Shown: in pieces, positions 1 through 7,097 of the stretch
Numbering within the stretch: the stretch's first letter is position 1
How the letters are laid out: the number at the start of each line of letters is the position of its first letter
DNA from: Streptomyces griseofuscus
GTDB taxonomy: Bacteria > Actinomycetota > Actinomycetes > Streptomycetales > Streptomycetaceae
Direction of reading: 5' to 3'
Assembly (NCBI RefSeq): GCF_014673495.1
Contig: NZ_CP051006.1
Coordinates: forward strand, 4,278,001 to 4,342,000
Length of the DNA: 64,000 bases
Translations under genes and position numbers: made by a program
Notes under the pieces: model-generated
The model's input: the letters and a program-made list of their open reading frames with translations, nothing else
Told to the model about the DNA's origin: nothing
Databases searched by the model: none

Positions 1-2
1 AC

Positions 3-257
3 AGCACCTCGGCGTACATCACGCTGAAAATCGTCCAGAACACCTGGCGCACGGTCCGCGAGCAGCTGCGCCAGCTGCCCGGGGCCTCGCACATCGCGCT
101 GGTGGGCGGTGACTTCGACGTCCTGCTGCTGGTGCACACGCCCGACAACCGGGCACTGCGCGAGCTGGTGCTCACCCGCCTCCAGGCGATCCCGGAGGTG
201 CTGAGCACCCGCACGCTGCTGGTGTTCGAGGAGGAGGACCTGGAACCGGACGCCTAG
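3..257 (+). CDS. Lrp/AsnC-family transcriptional regulator, C-terminal part (partial)
   Basis: The open frame enters from the left edge and ends at TAG 255-257, giving about 84 residues. The visible part (…YITLKIVQNTW…SHIALVGGDFDVLLLVHTPDN…LVLTRLQAIPEV…TRTLLVFEEE) has the beta-alpha-beta-beta-alpha-beta pattern of the RAM/AsnC effector-binding domain, which binds amino acids or small ligands and builds the oligomer. The HTH half lies outside the window. Its stop codon sits inside the CTAG that borders the insertion sequence on the right, so the protein end is not changed by the insertion. The family call is fairly secure; the ligand and targets are unknown. Confidence 0.75.
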   Translation, partial: STSAYITLKIVQNTWRTVREQLRQLPGASHIALVGGDFDVLLLVHTPDNRALRELVLTRLQAIPEVLSTRTLLVFEEEDLEPDA

Positions 258-283
258 GCAGTGTCTTCAAATGATCTTGCCTG

Positions 284-682
284 GTGGATCATGGTGGCGT
301 GATACGTCGTCATGAACTGTCTGATGCCGAGTGGGAGTTCGTCCGGCCGTTGCTGCCCGAGTCGTTGCGGGGGCGGAAGCGGCTGGACGACCGCAGGGTC
401 CTGAACGGGATCGTGTGGAAGTTCCGCACCGGTGTCGCCTGGCGGGATGTGCCCGAGCGTTACGGGCCGTGGGCCACGCTCCATACCCGTTTCCACAGGT
501 GGGCGGTTGACGGAACGTTCGACCGGATGCTCCGAGCCGCCCAGGCGAAAGCCGATGCGGCTGGTGACGTCGAGTGGCTCGTCTCGGTCGACTCGACCGT
601 CGTCCGTGCCCACCAGCACGCGGCCGGGGCTCGAAAAGGGGGCTCCGGAACCCAGCTCTCGGCCGGTCCAGAGGCGGTCTGA
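284..682 (+). CDS. IS5-family transposase, first frame (OrfA)
   Basis: 132 residues, beginning at a GTG. It starts with the winged-helix-like DUF4096 region found at the front of IS5/IS427 transposases (LSDAEWEFVRPLLPES, then RRVLNGIVWKFRTGVAWRDVPERYG and RFHRWAVDGTFDRML). The first catalytic aspartate of the DDE nuclease lies in VSVDSTVVRAHQH near residue 103. The frame then runs over an A4G5 stretch (634-642) and stops 40 bases later without the remaining catalytic residues, so on its own it is not a complete transposase. A -1 shift at the homopolymer run would join it to the second frame. Confidence 0.82.
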   Translation: MDHGGVIRRHELSDAEWEFVRPLLPESLRGRKRLDDRRVLNGIVWKFRTGVAWRDVPERYGPWATLHTRFHRWAVDGTFDRMLRAAQAKADAAGDVEWLVSVDSTVVRAHQHAAGARKGGSGTQLSAGPEAV

Positions 683-1131
683 CCAGCAAGATTCACCTCG
701 CCTGTGACGGCCTGGGCCGTCCCCTCGCCTTCGTGGTGACGGGCGGCAACACCAACGACTGCACCCGGTTCACCGCCGTGATGGAAGCGATCAGGGTGCC
801 CCGGATCGGGCCGGGACGGCCCCGCGTCCGGCCCGATCACGTCCTGGGCGACAAGGGCTACAGCTCGAAGGCGATCCGCACCTGGCTCCGCCGCCGCGGC
901 ATCCCGCACACGATTCCCGAACGGGCCGACCAGATCCGCAACCGAGCCCGGCGGGGCAGCCGGGGAGGCCGCCCGCCGGCCTTCGACCGCGAGGCATACA
1001 AACACCGCAACGTCGTGGAACGGTGCTTCAACCGTTTGAAGCAGTGGCGCGGGATCGCCACCAGGTACGACAAGACCACTGAGTCTTACGAAGCAGCCGT
1101 CACCCTCGCCTCACTCCTGATGTGGGCGTGA
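574..1131 (+). CDS. IS5-family transposase, second frame (OrfB), reached by -1 frameshift
   Basis: The catalytic C-terminal portion (DDE_Tnp_1 type) reads on from about position 634 as RSRGGLTSKIHLACDGLGRP…GDKGYSSKAIRTWL…NVVERCFNRLKQWRGIATRYDK. The Asp of GDKGY and the Glu of VVERCFNRLK are the second and third DDE residues, and the following …RLKQWRGIATRYDK matches the family signature. The residues before the shift site (574-633) are out-of-frame reading and are probably never translated as such. The product is made as a fusion with OrfA by ribosomal slippage on the A/G run. The stop is 13 bases before the right end of the element. Confidence 0.8.
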   Translation: MARLGRLDRRPCPPARGRGSKRGLRNPALGRSRGGLTSKIHLACDGLGRPLAFVVTGGNTNDCTRFTAVMEAIRVPRIGPGRPRVRPDHVLGDKGYSSKAIRTWLRRRGIPHTIPERADQIRNRARRGSRGGRPPAFDREAYKHRNVVERCFNRLKQWRGIATRYDKTTESYEAAVTLASLLMWA

Positions 1132-1144
1132 CATTTGACAGAAC

Positions 1145-1735
1145 CTAGGCGGCCCGGCGCAGTCCGGAGAAGACCAGCTGGGCGACCGCGTCGGCCACCT
1201 CGCGGCCCGAGGCGCCGCGGGCCTCCGGCCGGTACCACTCCACGATGGAGTTGATCATGCCGAAGACCAGCCGGGTGGCCAGCCGCACCTCCACGTCGGG
1301 GCGTACGTCCCCGTCGGCGGCGGCCGCCTTGAGCAGCTCGGCGACCCGGTGGTCGAAGTCGCGGCGCCGCTCCAGCGCCCAGCGCTCGGTGGCGGTGTTC
1401 CCGCGCACCCGCAGCAGCAGGGTCACATACGGCAGCTCGGATATGAGCACCTCGACCATGCGGCGCACGACGTGCTCCAGGCGCTCCACCGCCTGCCCCT
1501 CGCGCGCCGCCGGCTCCTCCAGGATGGCGAAAAGGCCGTCCAGGGCGCGGCTGACGGCCCGCTTCAGCAGCTCCTCCTTGCCGCTGACATGGTGGTAGAT
1601 CGACGACTTGGAGATGCCTGCCGCCTTGGACAGGTGCTCCATGGAGGTGCCGTCGTAGCCGCGCTGGTTGAAGACCTGGACGGCGACGGAGAGCAGTGTC
1701 TCGGGGGTGTACGTGTCGCGCCGGGGCGTGGTCAT
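1145..1735 (-). CDS. TetR-family regulator of the paa genes (PaaR-like)
   Basis: 196 residues. The N-terminal HTH is clear (TPETLLSVAVQVFNQRGYDGTSMEHLSKAAGISKSSIYHHVSGKEELL, residues about 9-55), followed by an all-helical ligand domain. Its ATG overlaps the TGA of the 3-hydroxyacyl-CoA dehydrogenase gene (ATGA), so it is the second gene of that minus-strand operon and is probably autoregulated. A near-palindrome of 20 bp lies in the operon promoter region (3298-3317), and a matching site precedes paaA. By analogy with known TetR-type regulators of phenylacetate catabolism, the inferred ligand is phenylacetyl-CoA or another CoA ester. The TAG stop lies in the CTAG repeat beside the insertion sequence. 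Assignment to paa rests on context and operators. Confidence 0.8.
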   Translation of the reverse strand: MTTPRRDTYTPETLLSVAVQVFNQRGYDGTSMEHLSKAAGISKSSIYHHVSGKEELLKRAVSRALDGLFAILEEPAAREGQAVERLEHVVRRMVEVLISELPYVTLLLRVRGNTATERWALERRRDFDHRVAELLKAAAADGDVRPDVEVRLATRLVFGMINSIVEWYRPEARGASGREVADAVAQLVFSGLRRAA

Positions 1736-3246
1736 GAGGTGCCCTCCCGCTTGTCGTCGGCGTAGGCGTGGCGGTAGAGCGCGAGGGAGGGCGCGTAGCG
1801 TCCGGAGGGGTCGCGTTCGTGCATCGCGTCCAGGACGTCGTAGGCGAACTCGTCACCCAGCCTGCGGTCCCACGCGAAGGGGCCGAGCGGGTAGTTGACG
1901 CCGAGGCGCATCGCGGTGTCGACGTCCTCCTCGGTGGCGACGCCCTTGGCGACCGCGTCATGGGCGAGGTCGATGATCCGGGCCACCGTACGCGCCACGA
2001 TCATGCCGGGGACGTCGCCGATGACGCTGACGTCCTTGCCGAGCGCCTGGAACAGGCCGACGGCCTCGGCGAGGGTCGTCTGCGAGGTGTCCTGGGAGGC
2101 GGACAGGGCGATACGGGTGGCCTTGCGGTAGTCGAGGGCGAGGTCGAAGTAGACGACGTCACGGAACTCCACCGAGGTCTGGCCGTCGGCGAGGACCAGC
2201 TGGCCGCCGCCGGGCAGCTCCAGGTGGCCGTCCTCGTCGCCGTCCTCCGTGCGGACCTGGATGCCCGCCTCGCGGATCAGCGCGAGCAGTTCGGCGGCGG
2301 GGCCGAGATCGCCCTCGGCGAGGACATAGGCGGGCGGCTGCTCCTTGTCGGCGGTGTGCGGCTCGGGCTTCTCGGCGCCCTCCCCGTGGTCGTACCAGCC
2401 GTGGCCGGCCTTGCGGCCCAGGCGGCCGGACTCCACCAGGCGGCGCTGGGCCAGCGAAGGGGTGAACCGCACGTCCTGGAAGAAGGACTGCCACACCGAG
2501 TGCGTCACCGCCTCGTTGACGTCCTGGCCGATCAGGTCGGTGAGTTCGAACGCGCCCATGCGGAAGCCGCCCGACTCGCGCAGGATCGCGTCGATGGTGG
2601 CCGGGTCGGCGGCCTGGGCCTCATAGACGGCGAACGCCTCGGCGTAGAAGGGCCGGGCGATCCGGTTCACGATGAAGCCGGGGGTGTCCGCACAGGCCAC
2701 CGGGGTCTTGCCCCAGGCGCGCGCGGTCTCGTAGGCGCGGGTGGCCGAGGTGACGTCGGTGGCGAACCCGGAGACGACCTCGACCAGCGGCAGCAGCGGC
2801 GCGGGGTTGAAGAAGTGCAGGCCGAGGAAGCGGCCCGGATGGCGCAGGGCGCCGCCGATCGCCGTCACCGACAGCGAGGAGGTGTTGGTGGCGAGCAGGC
2901 AGTCCTCCTCGACGACGTCCTCCAGCTCGCCGAAGAGCCGCTGCTTGACGTCCAGCCGCTCCACCACGGCTTCCACGACGAGGCCGCAGTCGGCCAGCTC
3001 CGCGAGCGCCTCCGCGGGTTCGAGACGGGCACGGGCCGCGTCCCGGGCGGTGGCGTCGAGCCGGCCCTTCTCCACCAGCCGGTCCAGACGCGCGCCGATC
3101 GCCGCGGCCGCCTCCCGGGCCCGCCCGGGTGCGGTGTCGTAGAGCCGCACGGGATGGCCGGCGACCAGTGCGACCTGGGCGATGCCCTGGCCCATGGTGC
3201 CGGTGCCGACGACGGCCACGGGGCTGCTGAGGTCGAGTGCTGTCAT
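1732..3246 (-). CDS. paaH: 3-hydroxyacyl-CoA dehydrogenase (3-hydroxyadipyl-CoA dehydrogenase, PaaH/PaaC type)
   Basis: 504 residues. The Rossmann NAD site is VVGTGTMGQG (about 12-21), and the catalytic His is in LGLHFFNPAP (His144) with the usual downstream Glu. One dehydrogenase C-terminal domain follows (NRIARPFYAEAFAVYEAQ…GFRMGAFELTDLIGQDV) and a second one closes the protein (VIGDVPGMIVARTVARIIDLAHDAV…GVNYPLGPFAWD). The double C-domain and the length near 500 fit the PaaH/PaaC subgroup that oxidises 3-hydroxyadipyl-CoA to 3-oxoadipyl-CoA late in phenylacetate catabolism. It is divergent from paaN, with an operator between them, and cotranscribed with the TetR gene. A role in general beta-oxidation cannot be excluded. 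Confidence 0.85.
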   Translation of the reverse strand: MTALDLSSPVAVVGTGTMGQGIAQVALVAGHPVRLYDTAPGRAREAAAAIGARLDRLVEKGRLDATARDAARARLEPAEALAELADCGLVVEAVVERLDVKQRLFGELEDVVEEDCLLATNTSSLSVTAIGGALRHPGRFLGLHFFNPAPLLPLVEVVSGFATDVTSATRAYETARAWGKTPVACADTPGFIVNRIARPFYAEAFAVYEAQAADPATIDAILRESGGFRMGAFELTDLIGQDVNEAVTHSVWQSFFQDVRFTPSLAQRRLVESGRLGRKAGHGWYDHGEGAEKPEPHTADKEQPPAYVLAEGDLGPAAELLALIREAGIQVRTEDGDEDGHLELPGGGQLVLADGQTSVEFRDVVYFDLALDYRKATRIALSASQDTSQTTLAEAVGLFQALGKDVSVIGDVPGMIVARTVARIIDLAHDAVAKGVATEEDVDTAMRLGVNYPLGPFAWDRRLGDEFAYDVLDAMHERDPSGRYAPSLALYRHAYADDKREGTS

Positions 3247-3297
3247 GTGCGCGATCCTCCCGCACGGGGTTTTCCACAGATGCGGCGGACCCCCTTG

Positions 3298-3317
3298 AAC
3301 CGACCGATCGTTCGGTT
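3298..3317. promoter_or_regulatory. Near-palindromic TetR operator between paaH and paaN
   Basis: The 20 bp AACCGACCGATCGTTCGGTT differ from their own reverse complement only at two symmetric position pairs. The reverse complement contains ACCGAACGATCGGTCGG, found identically upstream of paaA at 8565-8581. A TTGAAC (3295-3300) and TACTCT (3317-3322), 16 bp apart, could be the -35 and -10 of the paaN promoter, which would put the operator in the spacer. Binding by the TetR protein encoded at 1145-1735 is inferred. Confidence 0.72.
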
Positions 3318-3405
3318 ACTCTAGCCCTGACCGTCCCATCCCGCTGCTCTTTCCGCCAGGTCCGGAACTCGAAGACGAGTTCTCCAGACGAGGAGTTGGT
3401 CCCGC

Positions 3406-5097
3406 ATGGCCGCCGAACTGACCGCCCCCGAGCTGATCGCGAAGCACCGGCCCACTCTCGACCAGGCCCTGGAAGCGATCCGCACGCGCGCGTACTGGTC
3501 CCCGCACCCCGAGCACCCCAAGGCTTACGGCGAACACGGCAGCCTGGACGCGGCCGCGGGCAAGGCCGCCTTCGACGCCCTGCTCGGCACCCGCCTCGAC
3601 CTCGGCCAGGCGGGCACGGACGACTGGGTGGGCGGTGAGATCTCGCCGTACGGCATCGAGCTGGGCGTGAGCTACCCCCACGCCGACCTGGACGTACTGC
3701 TGCCCGCGATGAAGGCCGGGCAGCCGGCCTGGCGGGACGCGGGCGCCGAGGTGCGTGCCGTGGTCTGCCTGGAGATCCTCAAGCGCATCAGCGACCGCAC
3801 GCACGAATTCGCGCACGCCGTCATGCACACCAGCGGCCAGGCCTTCCTGATGGCGTTCCAGGCGGGCGGCCCGCACGCCCAGGACCGCGGCCTGGAGGCG
3901 GTGGCGTACGCGTACGCGGAGCAGGTCCGCACCCCCGAGAGCGCCGAGTGGTCCAAGCCGCAGGGCAAGCGCGATCCGCTGGTGCTCACCAAGAACTTCA
4001 CGCCCGTACCGCGCGGCATCGGCCTGGTCATCGGCTGCAACACCTTCCCGACGTGGAACGGCTACCCGGGCCTGTTCGCCTCCCTGGCGACCGGCAACGC
4101 GGTCCTGGTCAAGCCGCACCCGCGCGCGGTGCTCCCGCTCGCGCTGACCGTGCGGATCGCCCGTGAGGTGCTCACCGAGGCCGGTTTCGCCGCCGACCTG
4201 GTCGCGCTGGCCGCCGAGCGCCCCGGCGAGGGCATCGCCAAGGCCCTCGCCACCCGCCCGGAGATCCGGATCATCGACTACACCGGTTCGACGTCCTTCG
4301 GTGACTGGCTGGAGGCCAACGCCCGCCAGGCGCAGGTCTACACGGAGAAGGCCGGCGTCAACACGGTGATCGTGCACTCCACGGACGACTACAAGGGGAT
4401 GCTGTCCAACCTGGCGTTCTCGCTGTCCCTGTACAGCGGCCAGATGTGCACCACCCCGCAGAACCTGCTGATCCCGCGCGAGGGCATCCTCACCGACCAG
4501 GGCCCGAAGACCTTCGACGAGGTCACCGCCGACCTCGCCCGCGCGGTCGATGGTCTGCTCGGCGACGACGCGCGGGCCAACGCGCTGCTGGGCGCGATCG
4601 TCAACCCCGACGTCAAGGCCCGGCTGGAGGCCGCGGCCGGTCTCGGCGAGGTCGCCCTCGCCTCGCGGGAGATCAGCAACCCGGAGTTCCCGGGCGCCGT
4701 GGTGCGCACCCCGGTGATCGTCAAGCTGGACGGCGCCAAACCGGACGCCGAGGCCGCCTACATGAGCGAGTGCTTCGGCCCGGTCTCCTTCGCCGTCGCC
4801 CTCGACTCGGTGACCGACGCGGTGGAGCTGCTGCGGCGCACGGTCCGCGAGAAGGGCGCGATGACGGTCGGCGCGTACACCACGGACAGCGAGGTGGAGC
4901 GGGCCATCGAGGAGGTGTGCCTGGAGGAGGCCGCCCAGCTGTCCTTCAATCTCACGGGCGGGGTGTTCGTGAACCAGACGGCCGCCTTCTCCGACTTCCA
5001 CGGCTCGGGCGGCAACCCGGCGGCGAACGCGGCCCTGTGCGACGGCGCCTTCGTGGCGAACCGATTCCGGGTGGTCGAGGTGCGCCACCAGGGGTAG
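3406..5097 (+). CDS. paaN: Phenylacetic acid degradation protein PaaN (aldehyde dehydrogenase family)
   Basis: 563 residues, the long PaaN type of the aldehyde dehydrogenase superfamily. Visible signatures are CNTFPTWNGYPGLFASLATGN (about 211-231, cofactor and active-site Asn region), the glutamate in YTEKAGVNT (Glu314) and the nucleophilic cysteine in YSGQMCTTPQN (Cys348). It has no MaoC hydratase domain, unlike PaaZ. In actinobacteria PaaN is thought to act in opening or oxidising the oxepin-CoA ring product, but the precise step is less certain than for PaaZ. The start ATG follows a purine-rich GAGGAG. The gene is divergent from paaH, under the operator at 3298-3317, and ends just before a strong hairpin. 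Confidence 0.88.
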   Translation: MAAELTAPELIAKHRPTLDQALEAIRTRAYWSPHPEHPKAYGEHGSLDAAAGKAAFDALLGTRLDLGQAGTDDWVGGEISPYGIELGVSYPHADLDVLLPAMKAGQPAWRDAGAEVRAVVCLEILKRISDRTHEFAHAVMHTSGQAFLMAFQAGGPHAQDRGLEAVAYAYAEQVRTPESAEWSKPQGKRDPLVLTKNFTPVPRGIGLVIGCNTFPTWNGYPGLFASLATGNAVLVKPHPRAVLPLALTVRIAREVLTEAGFAADLVALAAERPGEGIAKALATRPEIRIIDYTGSTSFGDWLEANARQAQVYTEKAGVNTVIVHSTDDYKGMLSNLAFSLSLYSGQMCTTPQNLLIPREGILTDQGPKTFDEVTADLARAVDGLLGDDARANALLGAIVNPDVKARLEAAAGLGEVALASREISNPEFPGAVVRTPVIVKLDGAKPDAEAAYMSECFGPVSFAVALDSVTDAVELLRRTVREKGAMTVGAYTTDSEVERAIEEVCLEEAAQLSFNLTGGVFVNQTAAFSDFHGSGGNPAANAALCDGAFVANRFRVVEVRHQG

Positions 5098-5105
5098 CGG
5101 AAAGG

Positions 5106-5140
5106 GCCGTCGGGGGAAGCGGGTTTTTTCTCCCGACGGC
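5106..5140. terminator. Hairpin between convergent paaN and trmH-like genes
   Basis: A 9-bp stem (GCCGTCGGG with CCCGACGGC) encloses a loop containing six T residues. It lies 9 bp after the paaN stop and just after the convergent TrmH-type gene, so it could stop transcription in both directions. A T-run directly after the stem is missing. Confidence 0.6.
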
Positions 5141-5148
5141 CGCGAAGG

Positions 5149-5901
5149 CTACGCGGCGGGTGCGCCCGCGGTGGCGCTCCAGTGGTACAGCGTCATCGCC
5201 ACGCTGGTGGCGAGGTTGTAACTGGAGACCTGGGGACGCATCGGCAGCCGCAGCAGATGGTCGGCGCGCGCGCGTACCTCCGCCGAGAGACCGGTGCGCT
5301 CCGAACCGAACGCGAGCACGGCGTCGTCGGGCAGCTCGGTGCCCCGGATGTCCTCGCCCTCGGGATCGAGGGCGAACAGCGGGCCGGGCGGCAGCTCGTC
5401 GACGCCGAGGCGCTCCACGGCGGTCGCGAAGTGCAGGCCCGCGCCGCCGCGCACCACCGTGGGGTGCCAGGGATCGAGCGTGCCGGTGGTGACCACGCCG
5501 GTCGCCCCGAAACCGGCGGCCAGCCGGATCACCGCGCCCGCGTTGCCGAGGTTGCGGGGATTGTCGAGGACCACCACGGGTGCGGTGCGCGGCATCCGGG
5601 CGAGCGCCTCCAGATGGGCCGCACGCGCGGGTCGTACGGCGAGCGCGGCGACCCCCGTCGGATGCGGGCGGGCCACGAGAGCGGCGTACGTCTGCTCGGG
5701 CACCTCGATGAGCAGGCCGTCCAGGGTCTCCCGTACGTCCCCGGCCAGTTCCTCGGCCAGGGCGAGCGCGGCCCGCCGGTCGGTGGTGACCGCCACCGGC
5801 ACCTCGGCCCCGAAACGCAGCGCGTGCTTGAGGGCGTGGAAGCCGTCGAGCAGCACGGCACCGGCGGCGTGCTCGCGCCAGCGGATCAACGGGTCGGTCA
5901 T
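5149..5901 (-). CDS. TrmH/SpoU-family RNA 2'-O-methyltransferase
   Basis: 250 residues from the ATG at 5901, which overlaps the TGA of the upstream HTTM gene. The three SPOUT motifs are visible: VVLDNPRNLGNAGAVIRLAA (Asn/Arg motif 1), LAFGSERTGLS (motif 2) and PMRPQVSSYNLATSVAMTLYHW (motif 3, trefoil-knot SAM site). An N-terminal substrate-binding segment precedes them. It should methylate a ribose in tRNA or rRNA using SAM; the target cannot be told. Its place as the third gene of a DUF5819-HTTM operon inside a catabolic cluster is odd, with no obvious functional link. The frame remains open upstream, but only this start gives homologous sequence. Confidence 0.87.
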   Translation of the reverse strand: MTDPLIRWREHAAGAVLLDGFHALKHALRFGAEVPVAVTTDRRAALALAEELAGDVRETLDGLLIEVPEQTYAALVARPHPTGVAALAVRPARAAHLEALARMPRTAPVVVLDNPRNLGNAGAVIRLAAGFGATGVVTTGTLDPWHPTVVRGGAGLHFATAVERLGVDELPPGPLFALDPEGEDIRGTELPDDAVLAFGSERTGLSAEVRARADHLLRLPMRPQVSSYNLATSVAMTLYHWSATAGAPAA

Positions 5902-7097
5902 GCCGTGAACCCTACGCGGCCGGGCGTGCTGTCCTCCGGGGCGCGGGGCGCGGGCACCGTACCGTCCTCGCCGCCGCCCTTGCCGAACCGTCCCCGCGCG
6001 CGGGTGGCGAAGGCGCCGACCCGGCGCAGGAAGGACGTCGGCAGGAAGACCGCGTCCGCGGTGATCATCGCCAGCGAGAAGAACGGCAGCCCGAGCACGA
6101 TCGCGATCACGAAGTGCTCCATCATCAGCAGCACCAGCAGCACGTTCTTCACCCGCCGGTTGAGCAGGGTGAACGGGAAGGCGACCTGCACGATGACGGT
6201 GCCGTACGCCACGACCATCAGGATGGTGCCGCTGGTGGACATCAGATCGGCGAGACCGGGCCAGGGCGAGAAGTAGTCCAGGTGCAGCGGGTAGTAGACG
6301 GCGGTGCCGTCCTGCCAGCGCGATCCCTGGATCTTGTACCAGCCGGCCGTGGCGTAGATCAGGCACGCCTCGGCCATGATCACCACGAGGGCCCCGTTGT
6401 GCAGGACGTTGGCGATCACGTCCAGCAGGATCCGCGGCTCGGCCGAGCGCGCCAGCCGCTGGACCAGCCACCACAGGGCGAGACCCACCCAGGCCGCCCA
6501 CAGCAGGACGGGGATCAGCCAGGCGCTGTCGAAGAGCCGTCCCGCCGCGGTCGTCACGACCAGGACGAAGCCGAGGACCGTCCACAGGGCGAGGCCCGTC
6601 CAGTCGGTGGAGATCCGCTGTTCGCGCGCCTTGCGCCGCGCGTCTAGGGACCACACCTGTCCGCAGCGTGTGAACACGAGGTAGATGGCCATCAGGTGCA
6701 GCACGTTGTCGCCGCCGTCGCCGACGAAGACGCTGCGGTTCTGGAGCGACAGGACGCCCACCATGAACAGCACGGACGCCGTACGGGTGCGCCAGCCGAG
6801 CAGCAGCGCGGCGCTGGCGAGGATCGCGAGCGCGTAGACGCACTCGAACCACAGCTGCCCGCTCGACCACATGAGGGCCGTGAAAGCGTGGTTGTCCAGG
6901 GTCAGCCGCCGGCCCATGTTCCAGTCCCAGGGACCGTCGGGGCCGTACAGCTCCTGGCGGTGGGGGAACTCGCGCAGCAGGAAGAACAGCCAGGTACCGG
7001 CGAAGCCGATCCGGATCACGGCGCTCTGGTACGGCCCGAGCGCCGCCTCGGTGATACGGGCGAGCCCGCGCGAGAGGACCTGAGAGGGCTGGTTCAC
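5898..7097 (-). CDS. HTTM-domain membrane protein
   Basis: 399 residues from the GTG at 7097, chosen because it overlaps the TGA of the upstream gene (GTGA). An upstream in-frame start would add 13 basic residues. There are six to eight hydrophobic helices, with the HTTM signature regions RIGFAGTWLFFLLREFPHRQELYG, WSSGQLWFECVYALAILASAALLLGWRTR, NRSVFVGDGGDNVLHLMAIYLVF and AGWYKIQGSRWQDGTAVYYPLHLDYFSPWP. The HTTM domain is the membrane part shared with vitamin-K-dependent gamma-carboxylase; the bacterial stand-alone proteins have no settled function. It sits in a three-gene overlapping operon with a DUF5819 protein, a partnership recurrent in Streptomyces, so the two probably form one membrane complex. 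Confidence 0.85.
   Translation of the reverse strand: MNQPSQVLSRGLARITEAALGPYQSAVIRIGFAGTWLFFLLREFPHRQELYGPDGPWDWNMGRRLTLDNHAFTALMWSSGQLWFECVYALAILASAALLLGWRTRTASVLFMVGVLSLQNRSVFVGDGGDNVLHLMAIYLVFTRCGQVWSLDARRKAREQRISTDWTGLALWTVLGFVLVVTTAAGRLFDSAWLIPVLLWAAWVGLALWWLVQRLARSAEPRILLDVIANVLHNGALVVIMAEACLIYATAGWYKIQGSRWQDGTAVYYPLHLDYFSPWPGLADLMSTSGTILMVVAYGTVIVQVAFPFTLLNRRVKNVLLVLLMMEHFVIAIVLGLPFFSLAMITADAVFLPTSFLRRVGAFATRARGRFGKGGGEDGTVPAPRAPEDSTPGRVGFTA

Larger units (their letters stand above)
258..1144 (+). mobile_element. IS5-family insertion sequence (two-frame transposase, IS427-like), flanked by CTAG
   Basis: An 887-bp element carries two overlapping transposase frames. CTAG occurs immediately outside both ends (254-257 and 1145-1148) and is the likely 4-bp target duplication. 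The ends share TCAAATG (267-273) and its inverse (1132-1138) within short, imperfect inverted ends. Both frames look undamaged, so the copy may still be active. The preference for CTAG-like targets and the two-frame organisation agree with the IS427 group of IS5, as known for the family. The exact tips are uncertain by a few bases because CTAG is itself palindromic. Confidence 0.82.
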
